A DNA stretch of 64,000 nt from Thermoleptolyngbya sichuanensis A183. Its GTDB lineage: Bacteria > Cyanobacteriota > Cyanobacteriia > Elainellales > Elainellaceae. The position numbers and the translations under genes are program-made. The DNA lies in contig NZ_CP053661.1 of assembly GCF_013177315.1 (NCBI RefSeq), positions 2,294,001 through 2,358,000 of the forward strand. Reading direction: 5' to 3'. Shown in pieces: positions 47,938 through 57,208 of this stretch. The notes below the pieces were generated by a model. That model saw only the letters and a program-made list of their open reading frames with translations. It made no database searches and was not told the origin of the DNA. Each line of letters starts with the position of its first letter. Positions within the stretch are counted from its first letter, which is position 1.

Positions 47938-48888
47938 TAGCACTACGTATTTGGGTTAGGACGTTATCATAGAGCCATCAGGAGAGTTTAGGAACACCTA
48001 TGCCCGCCCCCTACAGCTACGACTTGCGTTGCAAAGCGATTGAAGCCGTGAAACAAGGTCACCGCAAAGTTGATGTCTGTCGAATGTTCAACATCAGTCG
48101 CAATACCTTAGACCTGTGGTTGAAACGGGAAAAAGAAACGGGAGATTGCCGAGCGATGACTGGGTTTCAGCGAGGAAATCGGCATAAGATTACCGACTGG
48201 TCGCGCTTTCGTGAGTTTGTCAAGCAGCATGGGGATCAGACCCAAGCGAGACTGGCAACCCTGTGGGGGGATAATGTGACACAGCAGGACATCAGTCGAG
48301 CCTTGCGAAAGATTGGGTTTAGTCGAAAAAAAAGACCTATGGCTATCGGGAACGAGACGACCTGAAGCGACAGGAGTTTCAAGAGCGCTTGAGGAGTAAG
48401 CTGCCACATCAGGTTGTCTATGTCGATGAAGCAGGCATTGATCATCGAGACGTGTATCCCTACGGCTACTGCGAGGTTGGAGACCGCTTCTATGGGCTTA
48501 AATCAGGAAAACGCACCGAACGAGTCAGTTGGATTGCGGCCTTACGAGAGAACAGCCTCTTTGCGCCAATGACCTTTGCTGGCTCGTGCAACCGGGATTT
48601 AGTGGAGAGGGGGTTGGAGGAGTGCTTAGTCCCCCAACTGCGAGCGGGAGATGTGATTGTGATTGACAATGCCAGTTTCCATCATTCTCAAACCATTGAA
48701 GAGATCGTGGCTCAAGCAGGGTGTGAGATTTGGTATTTACCCCCTTATTCCCCAGACTTGAACGAGATTGAGCATTGGTGGTTTGTGCTGAAGAATTGGA
48801 TGCGGCAACGCTGGGATGAGTTTGATAACTTTCGCGATTGTGTGGATGCTGCTTTTAGAGAATGCCCTAACGTGACTGCGTAGGGCTA
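47938..48888. mobile_element. IS630-family insertion sequence, flanked by TA
   Basis: The ends are imperfect inverted repeats: left TAGCaCTACG...GTTAGG, right (reverse complement) TAGCcCTACG...GTTAGG. A TA dinucleotide flanks each side (47936-47937 and 48889-48890), the usual IS630 target duplication. It holds the two-frame transposase at 48000-48883 and is inserted 13 bp after the channel gene stop. Confidence 0.9.
48000..48883 (+). CDS. IS630 transposase, two overlapping frames joined by probable -1 frameshift
   Basis: Frame 1 (48000-48365) encodes the helix-turn-helix part (MPAPYSYDLRCKAIEAV, VDVCRMFNISRNTLDLWLKR). The catalytic part is in the -1 frame and ends at 48883: VVYVDEAGID, VIVIDNASFHHS and YSPDLNEIEHW hold the DDE triad. 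The frames meet at eight A (48325-48332) preceding GACC. The zero-frame codons across it give the classical slippery A AAA AAA. With the shift the protein reads SRKKKTYGYRERDD, as in intact IS630 transposases. This makes a regular ORFAB product likely, rather than a dead gene. Confidence 0.85.
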
Positions 48889-49006
48889 TATCACCTAAAA
48901 TCTGGAATTAACCCGACGGTTTTCGTATAACACCCCTAGATGGGCAGCTATCTAGAAACTTTCCGTCTAAGTAGGTGGGACATTAATAAATATAAAACCC
49001 AAAGAA

Positions 49007-49037
49007 CCTGTGCCGCCCGCGCAGCGGGCGGCACAGG
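49007..49037. repeat. 14-bp perfect palindrome with GCA loop
   Basis: CCTGTGCCGCCCGC (49007-49020) pairs perfectly with GCGGGCGGCACAGG (49024-49037). GAA/TTC around it can extend the stem. A TTTTTT run follows 12 bases later. It could act as a terminator in either direction or be a mobile palindrome. Confidence 0.8.
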
Positions 49038-49094
49038 GTTCAGGATCTGTTTTTTAATCTGGTCTATCTACTTAGTAATATTTTTAACCCTCGC

Positions 49095-49499
49095 ATGATT
49101 CGCGATCGCCTCATTCCAGCTTTGAAGCGCGAGTTCGCTGGTTGGGAGATTCAGTTCGACTCTCCGCCGCAGCCGATAGCTACTTTCCCTGCGGCCCAGC
49201 CCGCTGTCGGCAGAGTTTTCGTCTATGACGACGGCGACGAGGCGACAGTTTTGATCGAGAAGATTACGCACAGTCATTTCAATCCTTATGACAAGAAGCT
49301 TTCAGAGCCGCAGAGAGATGAGATTGTGACCGAAGATGTCCTGGATTTTCTCCAGGCTTTGTTCAGTGATCGCGTCCTTTTGCATTGCACCCTGGACGGT
49401 CGTATGGGTGGTTGGACGAGATTGGATTTGCAGAATGGATCAGTTGAGTTATCGCCCGCCCGCCGGTATTTTCTGTGGTCGCGCCCCTACACGCTATGA
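49095..49499 (+). CDS. Uncharacterised small protein
   Basis: The product is 134 aa and has no signal peptide or membrane segment. It is mixed alpha/beta and includes RVFVYDDGDEATVLIEKITHSH and VLLHCTLDGRMGGWTRLD; there are no recognisable motifs, and I cannot assign a family. No ribosome site precedes ATG 49095. It lies between the IS630 element with its palindrome and sbtA. Codon use looks ordinary for the window, which supports it as a real gene, but the evidence is weak. Confidence 0.5.
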   Translation: MIRDRLIPALKREFAGWEIQFDSPPQPIATFPAAQPAVGRVFVYDDGDEATVLIEKITHSHFNPYDKKLSEPQRDEIVTEDVLDFLQALFSDRVLLHCTLDGRMGGWTRLDLQNGSVELSPARRYFLWSRPYTL

Positions 49500-49721
49500 C
49501 AACCGGACGCAAAGGTTGAGTCGCGACAGACTTGGGTGAGTGTGCAACGTCCCAAAAGGTATCCGGGGGCGATCGCCCAGAGGTGCGGGTGCAGGGAGAT
49601 GAAGGGCGATCGCCGAAAGATGCTGGTACATCAAAATTGACTAGAAAATGCAGACCTCTGCATAGCCGCTGCGTTGGTCGCCGGGTCCAACGAACACCGG
49701 CAGACCACGATTCGGCAGGAA
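49500..49721. other. Spacer between the small protein gene and sbtA
   Basis: These 222 bp hold two HIP1-type GGCGATCGCC sites and no convincing gene. The two neighbouring genes converge here. Confidence 0.6.
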
Positions 49722-50873
49722 TTAGCCACCCATGAATGCCTGGGCAAGACCAATGTAAAGCGGTATGCCAAGGGCGATCGCCACTGGTGTTCCAACGGCT
49801 GTAGACGCGCCGATGTAGGCAGAAGGGTTGGCTGAGGGGATACCGGCTCGCAGGGTGGGCGGTCCCGAAATGTCCGAACTGGAGCAGGCAATGACGGCCA
49901 GGATCACAACACCGCCGAGGCTAAACCCTGTTACAAAGTGAGCAATCATGCCAAGACCAAAGGCGATCAGCCCATGCACCAGTGGAGCTATTACAGCATA
50001 GACAGCGTACCACTGAGCCACCTTACGCAGTTCGCCAAGCCGGGACCAGGCCTCCATTCCCATAACCAGCATCAGAATAGAAAGCAGACCCCGAAAGAGA
50101 GGCTCGTAGAAACTTTCAAAGACGCTGTCTGGACGGGTTAGGATGCCCAAAGCGATACCGAGCAACAGCGCCGAGAGCGCCGAACCTTGAAGACTTTCCT
50201 TCACGATGGGCCAAATTCTAACTCGCTTGCCTGGGGTAGTGTCCGGATCTTTCGGATACCCGGCTGCGGTAATGCCCGACCCACCAGGATACCTGCTTGC
50301 AGGGCCGCTGATTTCGTCGGTATACCCACCGACAGCCACGGACTGCTTGCTAACGTACTCCTCATTGAAATAATACTTATCGCGCTTCCGCTTGCTGAGA
50401 TAGATGCTGGCTACAACGATTGCCGTCACGAGCGCGGGGATATCCATAAAAGGATAGAGAGCCCCTGCCCAAGCTTCGTACTCAATGCCTTGCTCTTCTA
50501 GCAGCGTCAGGGCGGCGGCGAGGGTCGAACCACTCACAGCACCGAATAAGCCTGCAGTAGCAACAGCATCTACAACTTTAACATTTGGCATTCTGGCGAG
50601 CGTGTAGCGCCCGATAAATACGATAAGAATGCCCATGACCGCAGCGAACAGTGCAGGTAGCAGCATCTCCGACAGATTGGCATTGCGGATTGCGATGCCG
50701 CCGCTCAGACCCACTTTCATGAGCAGCATGAAGACAATGAATTTATAAATTGCATCTGGAATTTGCAGTTGGCTACCGAGGGAAGCAATAACCATGCCGC
50801 CAATCAGAAAACCGAGTGTCGGGGACTGCAACTGTCCCATAAAACGCATTAAGAAACCGGATAAGAAATCCAC
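49722..50873 (-). CDS. sbtA: Sodium-dependent bicarbonate transporter SbtA
   Basis: The product is 383 aa. Ten hydrophobic segments in two inverted halves are visible, with GFLIGGMVIASLGSQLQIPD, AGLFGAVSGSTLAAAL and VIACSSSDISGPPTLRAGIPSANPSAYIGAS as landmarks. The central cytoplasmic loop (about residues 165-225) is charged and has GYTDEISGPASRYPGG. SbtA takes up HCO3- with Na+ across the plasma membrane for the carbon-concentrating mechanism and is blocked by SbtB. GGAGG lies near the ATG. Here sbtB is divergent, not directly downstream. Confidence 0.95.
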   Translation of the reverse strand: MDFLSGFLMRFMGQLQSPTLGFLIGGMVIASLGSQLQIPDAIYKFIVFMLLMKVGLSGGIAIRNANLSEMLLPALFAAVMGILIVFIGRYTLARMPNVKVVDAVATAGLFGAVSGSTLAAALTLLEEQGIEYEAWAGALYPFMDIPALVTAIVVASIYLSKRKRDKYYFNEEYVSKQSVAVGGYTDEISGPASRYPGGSGITAAGYPKDPDTTPGKRVRIWPIVKESLQGSALSALLLGIALGILTRPDSVFESFYEPLFRGLLSILMLVMGMEAWSRLGELRKVAQWYAVYAVIAPLVHGLIAFGLGMIAHFVTGFSLGGVVILAVIACSSSDISGPPTLRAGIPSANPSAYIGASTAVGTPVAIALGIPLYIGLAQAFMGG

Positions 50874-51947
<1,074 letters not shown>

Positions 51948-52080
51948 TACCGGATCTAGGGACGGCCTCAGTTCTCGCATGGCGAGGGCAGTCAGGGCGA
52001 TCGCTCTTTCTGGGTCATTCCAGGGGCGATCGCCTCTCCGTAGCAAGCTTGTAAATAGCAGGCTTATTGAAGTCGCAAGC

Positions 52081-52878
52081 CTACAGGCTTTGGTGAAAAT
52101 TCTGACGGGTATTGCTCAGAGCATCAATTTGCAGTGCGTCGATTTGCCGCCATTCGGCATTGGTGATGGGCTGTGCAGCGAAGCAAATGCCAAAGCACTG
52201 TTCTGCTGCGGTTGCCAGAGTGGTGATGATAGTGGCGAGGTCAGGCGGATCACCGATGGCCGATTGGATCACCCCATCCGTTGCTGGTGCTGTGCCAAAG
52301 ACCTGATAAGACAGATCGGAGTCGGGGCAAAGGCGCATAGAGCCATGTTGCAAAATGCACTCGCCGCGCCGCAGTTGGGCGCTGCCGATGAGTTTGTGGC
52401 CACTGTCGGTGACTAGATCCGCGCGAGTCGCTGTGCCAAAGCAGTTGGGGTTGTGGATATAGCCGCGGCCGGCTGTGCCGTAGTGGAGCGATACGCCGAG
52501 CGATCGCCAGCCTTCGATTAAAAACGTGCAGATCTTCTCATAAGCGGCGTTGCGGCTGGGCCCCAGCCCCGACGTGATGACGGCATAGGTTAGGTCGCCC
52601 TGATGCAGCACCGCACGGCCGCCGCTAGGACGACGCACCAGATCGATGGGCTGATTCTGGTAAGTGAGCGATCGCCAGTGTTCAGGAATCTGACGCTGAT
52701 GATAGCCAAGGGAAAGGGCGACTGGTTCCCAGGTATAAAACCGCAGCGTCGGCGGATGCAAACCCTGGGCGTGTTGCTCGAATAGCCAGCGATCGACGGC
52801 CATTTGCGTCGCGCCATCTGCGGTCATCGGCGGAATAAGCCGCCAGACAGAACGAGAATCGTCATCGTTTGCGTTCAT
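52081..52878 (-). CDS. Lipoate-protein ligase/octanoyltransferase family protein
   Basis: The product is 265 aa from ATG 52878 (a TTG at 52902, overlapping ybjN, is less likely). RRPSGGRAVLHQGDLTYAVI is the family's active-site region; the Lys in DSGHKLIGSAQLRRG would bind the lipoyl adenylate or acyl group. The N-terminus (MTADGATQMAVDRWLFEQ) and LRFYTWEPVALSLGYHQ also fit. Members attach lipoate or octanoate to E2/GcvH proteins, or transfer it. It is 21 bp downstream of ybjN, so the two may form an operon. LplA versus LipM-type cannot be settled. Confidence 0.85.
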   Translation of the reverse strand: MNANDDDSRSVWRLIPPMTADGATQMAVDRWLFEQHAQGLHPPTLRFYTWEPVALSLGYHQRQIPEHWRSLTYQNQPIDLVRRPSGGRAVLHQGDLTYAVITSGLGPSRNAAYEKICTFLIEGWRSLGVSLHYGTAGRGYIHNPNCFGTATRADLVTDSGHKLIGSAQLRRGECILQHGSMRLCPDSDLSYQVFGTAPATDGVIQSAIGDPPDLATIITTLATAAEQCFGICFAAQPITNAEWRQIDALQIDALSNTRQNFHQSL

Positions 52879-52898
52879 GGCGGGGGAACCGCCCAGGT

Positions 52899-53351
52899 TC
52901 AAGCGCCAAACTCGGCCTGAAGGATCTCGTCGTAGCTGTCGGCGACGGAAGCGACCATCGTAATGTTGCGCGACACCTCACCGGGGGACAATTCCGCAAC
53001 CGTGCGCTGCGCCGCGACGATCACCTTGCCATCCATGATGGCGAAGTGAGACTCGAAGGTACTCGTCCAGTTCAGTTCCAGCAGCTTTCGCATGAGTTCT
53101 AGCTCGTTTTTGGCGGGCAAACTCAGCACTGGCGACCAAACGATCAGCATGTCGTCATCCGTTTCGCCCGTTAGCTGCACAAACACTTCCACACTGCCAT
53201 ATTTGAACTTCCACAGATTGCCCTGGTCAGATCGGCTGACCATCGCGCTCTGGTCTTCTTGCAGGCTGGAAATCACAGTTTCAACGACATCCAGATGGCT
53301 GGTTGCTTCGATAATTTCTTCTGTCAAAGCTTGGCTGGATTCAGGTTCCAT
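52899..53351 (-). CDS. YbjN-domain protein
   Basis: The product is 150 aa. LWKFKYGSVEVFVQLTGETDDDMLIVWSPVL and ELELMRKLLELNWTSTFESHFAIMDGKVIVAAQR are typical for the YbjN/T3SS chaperone-like fold. Function is unclear. It lies just before the lipoate ligase-like gene. A perfect GTAN8TAC palindrome lies 110 bp upstream of its ATG. Confidence 0.85.
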   Translation of the reverse strand: MEPESSQALTEEIIEATSHLDVVETVISSLQEDQSAMVSRSDQGNLWKFKYGSVEVFVQLTGETDDDMLIVWSPVLSLPAKNELELMRKLLELNWTSTFESHFAIMDGKVIVAAQRTVAELSPGEVSRNITMVASVADSYDEILQAEFGA

Positions 53352-53460
53352 AGGAAGCAGGTCGCTCAGTGAGTGGACAAATGGTTGGGGGATTGGGGAT
53401 AACCGTAGACGAACACAAATAGCCGAAGAAAATTGCAGAACCAGGAAATACCTTCGGGTG

Positions 53461-53474
53461 TAACCTAGGTTACA
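53461..53474. promoter_or_regulatory. Palindrome matching the NtcA consensus GTAN8TAC
   Basis: GTAACCTAGGTTAC is a perfect 14-bp palindrome and fits GTAN8TAC exactly. It lies between the divergent ybjN and DUF1802 genes, 110 bp from the first. No good -10 box at the expected distance is obvious on either strand. Confidence 0.45.
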
Positions 53475-53657
53475 GCCTGATTTGCAAGGCTACTCACAAC
53501 TTTAGCCGCTCAGGGTGCAATCCTGCATGTTTCTACCAAGTTTCTTTCTAAAGCGGCTAAAGCGGGCGATCGCCCCAGGACTTCATGACGCACTGCCTCG
53601 CCCAACGCGCTAGATTAGGCACAACGCCACCTCCCGTCCTCACTCGCTGTGCTGCCG

Positions 53658-54326
53658 ATGACCCGCCTGAACGTCCCCCAAAATTCCACATCCCAACGTC
53701 CAGACTCTTCTTCAGACTTTTCTTCAGACTCTTCTTCAGAGAATGCCAGATCGTTGGTTGCAGCGCTCAAGGAATGGGCGATCGCCCTCGAAGCCCTGCT
53801 CAGCGGCGACACTATTCTGCTGTTGCGAAAAGGCGGCATCCGGGAAACAGGCGGTCGGTTCAGCGTGGCACAGTCCCGCGTGCTGCTCTACCCCACCTAC
53901 GAACACCAGCAGCCACACCTGCTCAAGCCGCCCTACGCCGACCGAGTGCAGCCCGTCCCCTCCGGCTGGCATCCCAACACCGTAACCCTCTGCGCCTGGG
54001 CCGACATCACCCACATCTTTCAAATCACCACCGCAGAAACCGTTGAGGCGCTGCTGCCGTTTCACATTTGGACAAACGCCCTAGCTACAGAACGGCTGAA
54101 ATGGAAGCCTCAGCAGCCGCTCTACGTCCTGCTGCTGCGCGTGCATCGGTTCCCAGAATCTCTCACGTTGCCTTATCAAGAGTCCTACGGCGGCTGCAAA
54201 TCCTGGATTGATGTGGAACTTCCTGCGGGGTATGTGGACAATCCCTTTGCAGATGCGCCCGTCCTGACGCAGGAGCAATACGACAGCCGTGTTAAGGAGA
54301 TTGAGCGGGTGGTTTTGGGTCAGTAG
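53658..54326 (+). CDS. DUF1802 family protein
   Basis: The product is 222 aa from ATG 53658. ALKEWAIALEALLSGDTILLLRKGGIRE, SRVLLYPTYEHQQPHLLKPPYADRVQP and LLLRVHRFPESLTLPYQESYGGCKSW are the conserved segments of DUF1802. The first 33 residues are Ser/Asp-rich from short TCTTCAGAC-type repeats and not conserved. Function is unknown. Two GC-rich hairpins follow the stop. Confidence 0.88.
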   Translation: MTRLNVPQNSTSQRPDSSSDFSSDSSSENARSLVAALKEWAIALEALLSGDTILLLRKGGIRETGGRFSVAQSRVLLYPTYEHQQPHLLKPPYADRVQPVPSGWHPNTVTLCAWADITHIFQITTAETVEALLPFHIWTNALATERLKWKPQQPLYVLLLRVHRFPESLTLPYQESYGGCKSWIDVELPAGYVDNPFADAPVLTQEQYDSRVKEIERVVLGQ

Positions 54327-54356
54327 AGAAGGCTCCGGATGCCAAGCCAGTAAGCC

Positions 54357-54410
54357 TTGGGGGGAGCTTCCCCCCAAACCCCCGCTTGGGGGACGAAGCG
54401 CGTCCCCCAA
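54357..54410. repeat. Two adjacent G5-6/C5-6 palindromes
   Basis: TTGGGGGGA-GCT-TCCCCCCAA (54357-54377) and TTGGGGGACG-AAGCG-CGTCCCCCAA (54386-54410) lie in tandem 30 bp after the DUF1802 stop. They may be a terminator and resemble dispersed palindromes known in cyanobacteria. The rest of the gap to 54766 has no gene. Confidence 0.8.
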
Positions 54411-54765
54411 ACCCCCTCCGACCTCGGTTTTGGCGATGCAGTCGAGATACTGTCCGTGCCAGATTTGACTGGATTTGTAGTGACACAAACCTGAAAGATT
54501 CTCCTCACCCTCCAATTACCCTCCCATTCACCAATTCAGACCAGTTTCCCCATCCAAGCCGCCCAATTCTTACAGAATGCTGCACAGTCCCCACACGCCC
54601 CAAGCCCCAGCGATACACTATGGAGTTGGCTACATGGGGTTGGCTACTGCAATAGATTGGGCTGGCGCAGCCGTTCTGTGCCGCGAAACACACCCTGGCG
54701 GGTCATTCTTGCCTAGTCTGAACCTTGTGAAACCCCGCTAGAGGCATAACTAAGAGATTACTAAC

Positions 54766-55821
54766 ATGCTGCATCGCATCTTCACCGCAGTTTTGATTGG
54801 GCTGCTCGGACTCATCCCGTTGTGGACCGCGCCCCAACCTGCCCAAGCCGCAGGCTGCACCCTTACGGCAATCGTCTGGGAAGGCTATACCGATTCTTCC
54901 TTTGCCGATATTTTTGAACAAGAAACAGGCTGCACCATCAAAGCCACCTACGCCGGGTCGAGCGACGAGATGTTCGCCAAGTTCCGCGCAGGCGGCGGCA
55001 AAAACTATGACCTCGTTTCTGCGTCGGGCGACATCACCGAGCGGCTCTACAAGGCAGGCCTGGTGCGCCCCATCGACACCAGCAAGCTGCAAAATTACAG
55101 TGCCGTATTCGAGTCATTTCAGGACGGCAAGTGGAACACCTTCGGCGGCAAGCCCTACGGCGTAACCTTTGCCTGGGGGCCCAACGTGCTGGTTTACAAC
55201 ACTAAGCAAGTAAAACCCGCGCCGAAGTCCTGGGATATCTTATTTGACGATAAATATTCTGGCAAAATTGCCCTGCCCGACAACCCCATGACCATTGCCG
55301 ACGTGGCGCTGTGGCTGGGCAAATCTGACCCCTATGATCTCACCGACGCAGATCTTGCCGAAGTGAAAGCCAAGCTATTGGAACTGCGTCCACACATCCG
55401 CAAATTCTGGACGACAGCAGGCGAACTGGCCAACCTGTTTCAGTCGGGCGAAATCGTAATGGCTCACGCCTGGCCGCTGACCTATACCCAACTCAGCAAC
55501 GAGGGCTATCCCATCGGCTCCGTCAGTCCCCAGGGCAAGCTGACAGGCTGGACAGATTCCTGGATGATTTCCAAAAATTCCAAGAACCCCGAAGCAGCCT
55601 ATCAGTGGATTGACTTTATCCTCAGTGGCGACGGGCAAAAGGGCGTGATGGACGTGACGGGCTACTCTGGCGCAACGACGCTGGGCGCGGAGGCCGTGGG
55701 CCCCGAAAAGGCGCACGAGCTATTCATGGATGATCTGTCGCTGCATTCGCAGATCAACATGTGGCAGAGCGTAAAGAACTACGACCAGTGGGTTCAGCTT
55801 TGGAACGAGATTCGCAGCTAA
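54766..55821 (+). CDS. PotD-like polyamine-type extracellular solute-binding protein
   Basis: The product is 351 aa with a Sec signal peptide (LIPLWTAPQPAQA-AGC). The mature protein begins CTLTAIVWEGYTDSSFADIFEQETGC, typical for PotD/PotF. GGKNYDLVSASGDITERLYKAGLV, GVTFAWGPNVLVYNTKQV and GEIVMAHAWPLTYTQLSNEG are ligand-site segments. Likely ligands are spermidine, putrescine or a related amine. The transporter subunits are not in the window. Confidence 0.87.
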   Translation: MLHRIFTAVLIGLLGLIPLWTAPQPAQAAGCTLTAIVWEGYTDSSFADIFEQETGCTIKATYAGSSDEMFAKFRAGGGKNYDLVSASGDITERLYKAGLVRPIDTSKLQNYSAVFESFQDGKWNTFGGKPYGVTFAWGPNVLVYNTKQVKPAPKSWDILFDDKYSGKIALPDNPMTIADVALWLGKSDPYDLTDADLAEVKAKLLELRPHIRKFWTTAGELANLFQSGEIVMAHAWPLTYTQLSNEGYPIGSVSPQGKLTGWTDSWMISKNSKNPEAAYQWIDFILSGDGQKGVMDVTGYSGATTLGAEAVGPEKAHELFMDDLSLHSQINMWQSVKNYDQWVQLWNEIRS

Positions 55822-56095
55822 ACTGCATTGGGCGCATCCTAGTTCTGCAAGTTTGCCGTCATCCCCCAGCCCCTCCTCCCAGAGCAGGAGAAGGGGAGCC
55901 GGATTGGAAGTCCCTCTCCCGCTTTGGGAGAGGGATATAGGGTGAGGGTTGTAAAAGTGGGATACACCCAACTGCAATCCTCAGTACCGCATTCCTCAGT
56001 CAAACGAAATTGCTGAAAGCCCTGCAAATGCCGACTGGCAATCCAAAATCGCCAATCCAGAATCGTAAAAATCCAGAATCGTAAATGGGTAGCAG
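55822..56095. repeat. Palindromes and heptamer-like repeats after the PotD gene
   Basis: CCCTCTCCC (55912-55920) and GGGAGAGGG (55926-55934) form a 9-bp hairpin, preceded by a weaker CCCCTCCT...AGGAGAAGGGG stem (55871-55896). From 56037 to 56084 the strand carries AATCCAAAATCGCCAATCC and two AATCCAGAATCG units, the reverse of the GATTTTGG repeats at 10745 and 26161. No gene is seen. Confidence 0.75.
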
Positions 56096-56890
56096 CTACG
56101 GCTCTTGGTACGTCCACATCAGACCGCCATCGACCAGGAACGTAGAACCCGTAATGTAGTCTGCTTCGGCAGAACAGAGAAACGAAACCAAAGACGCAAC
56201 CTCCTCCGGATTGCCCATGCGCTGGAGGGGGATTTTTTTTGAGGAATTCTTTGGATTCGTCTGAGTCGTCTTGCAGGCTGGTGTTTTTGTCGGGGGCGAT
56301 CGCCCCCGGTGCGACATTGTTAATCGTAATCCCCAGCGGCGCAAGTTCCGTTGCCAGCGTGCAGGTCATCATCTTCATGCCGCCCTTGCTGGCGCAATAG
56401 GACGCAAAATCGGGAAACGACAGTTCCTCATGCACCGAGCTAATGTTGATAATCTTGCCGGGGTGTTTGGCTGCCATGCAGTGATGACAAAAGCCTGCGC
56501 CGAAAAGAAAGCACCCTTCAAGTTCACATCCATCACCTGGTCGTAATCTTCCTCAGTGACTTCCCAAAATGATGCTTTCTTCTGGATGCCTGCATTGTTG
56601 ACCAGAATATCCAGGCGACCAAAGTGAGCGACGGACTCTGCCACCATCCGGCGCACCTGCTCCACGTCGCTCACGTCAGCCTGCACGATTTTCCCTTCGA
56701 CCGAGCAGCCATATTGAAAACATCGGCCGCCTGCTGCCTCAACCTTGCCCAGCGTTTCGGCTGCGCCCTCTGGATCGGCGCGATGGTCAATCACCACACT
56801 AGCGCCATCAGCCGCCAGACGAAGGGCGATCGCCTGTCCGATGCCTGTGGTGCTGCCCGTCACCAGCGCAACCTTTCCGTCCAATTTCAT
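56096..56890 (-). pseudogene. Short-chain dehydrogenase (glucose 1-dehydrogenase-like), two frameshifts
   Basis: Frame 1, from ATG 56890, has VALVTGSTTGIGQAIALRL (NAD-binding TGxxxGxG) and ILVNNAGIQ, up to about 56485. Frame 2 has KIINISSVHEELSFPDFASYCASKGGMKMM, with the catalytic Ser, Tyr and Lys, up to a run of eight T (top strand 56233-56240). Frame 3 then has RMGNPEEVASLVSFLCSAEADYITGSTF and ends at 56096. The combined product would be of normal length for the family. The second shift is a one-base homopolymer change; the first lies by TTTTGTCATC. Either a recent pseudogene or sequencing errors. Confidence 0.85.
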
Positions 56891-57096
56891 GGCTGCCTCC
56901 CAAGGAGATTATTAAGAAATACTTGTGATTGATGGAGTTTTTGTTGCCTCACAGCAAGATCTTGTTACGCAATGCCTCCCCCTGACCATCCTCGAAAGAG
57001 GCATTCTGGTGAGTTTTTTCTACTTCTGTAGACAGACTGTAGACAGAACCTTGAGTTAAACGCAGGGGTATTGCAGGACAGACTAGACCCACGAAC

Positions 57097-57138
57097 TACT
57101 GATTCACTGTTACTGACTCACTGTTACTGATTCACTGT
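57097..57138. repeat. Three 14-bp direct repeats upstream of the GAF kinase gene
   Basis: TACTGATTCACTGT, TACTGACTCACTGT and TACTGATTCACTGT follow one another. They end 70 bp before the ATG at 57209. A CATAATAT lies at about 57186 and could be a -10 box. Confidence 0.85.
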
Positions 57139-57208
57139 TGATGAACTATTGCTGAGCAGTCGAGAAGGAGCGCAACCGAATCTGCCATAATATCTTGAGC
57201 TTCAATCC

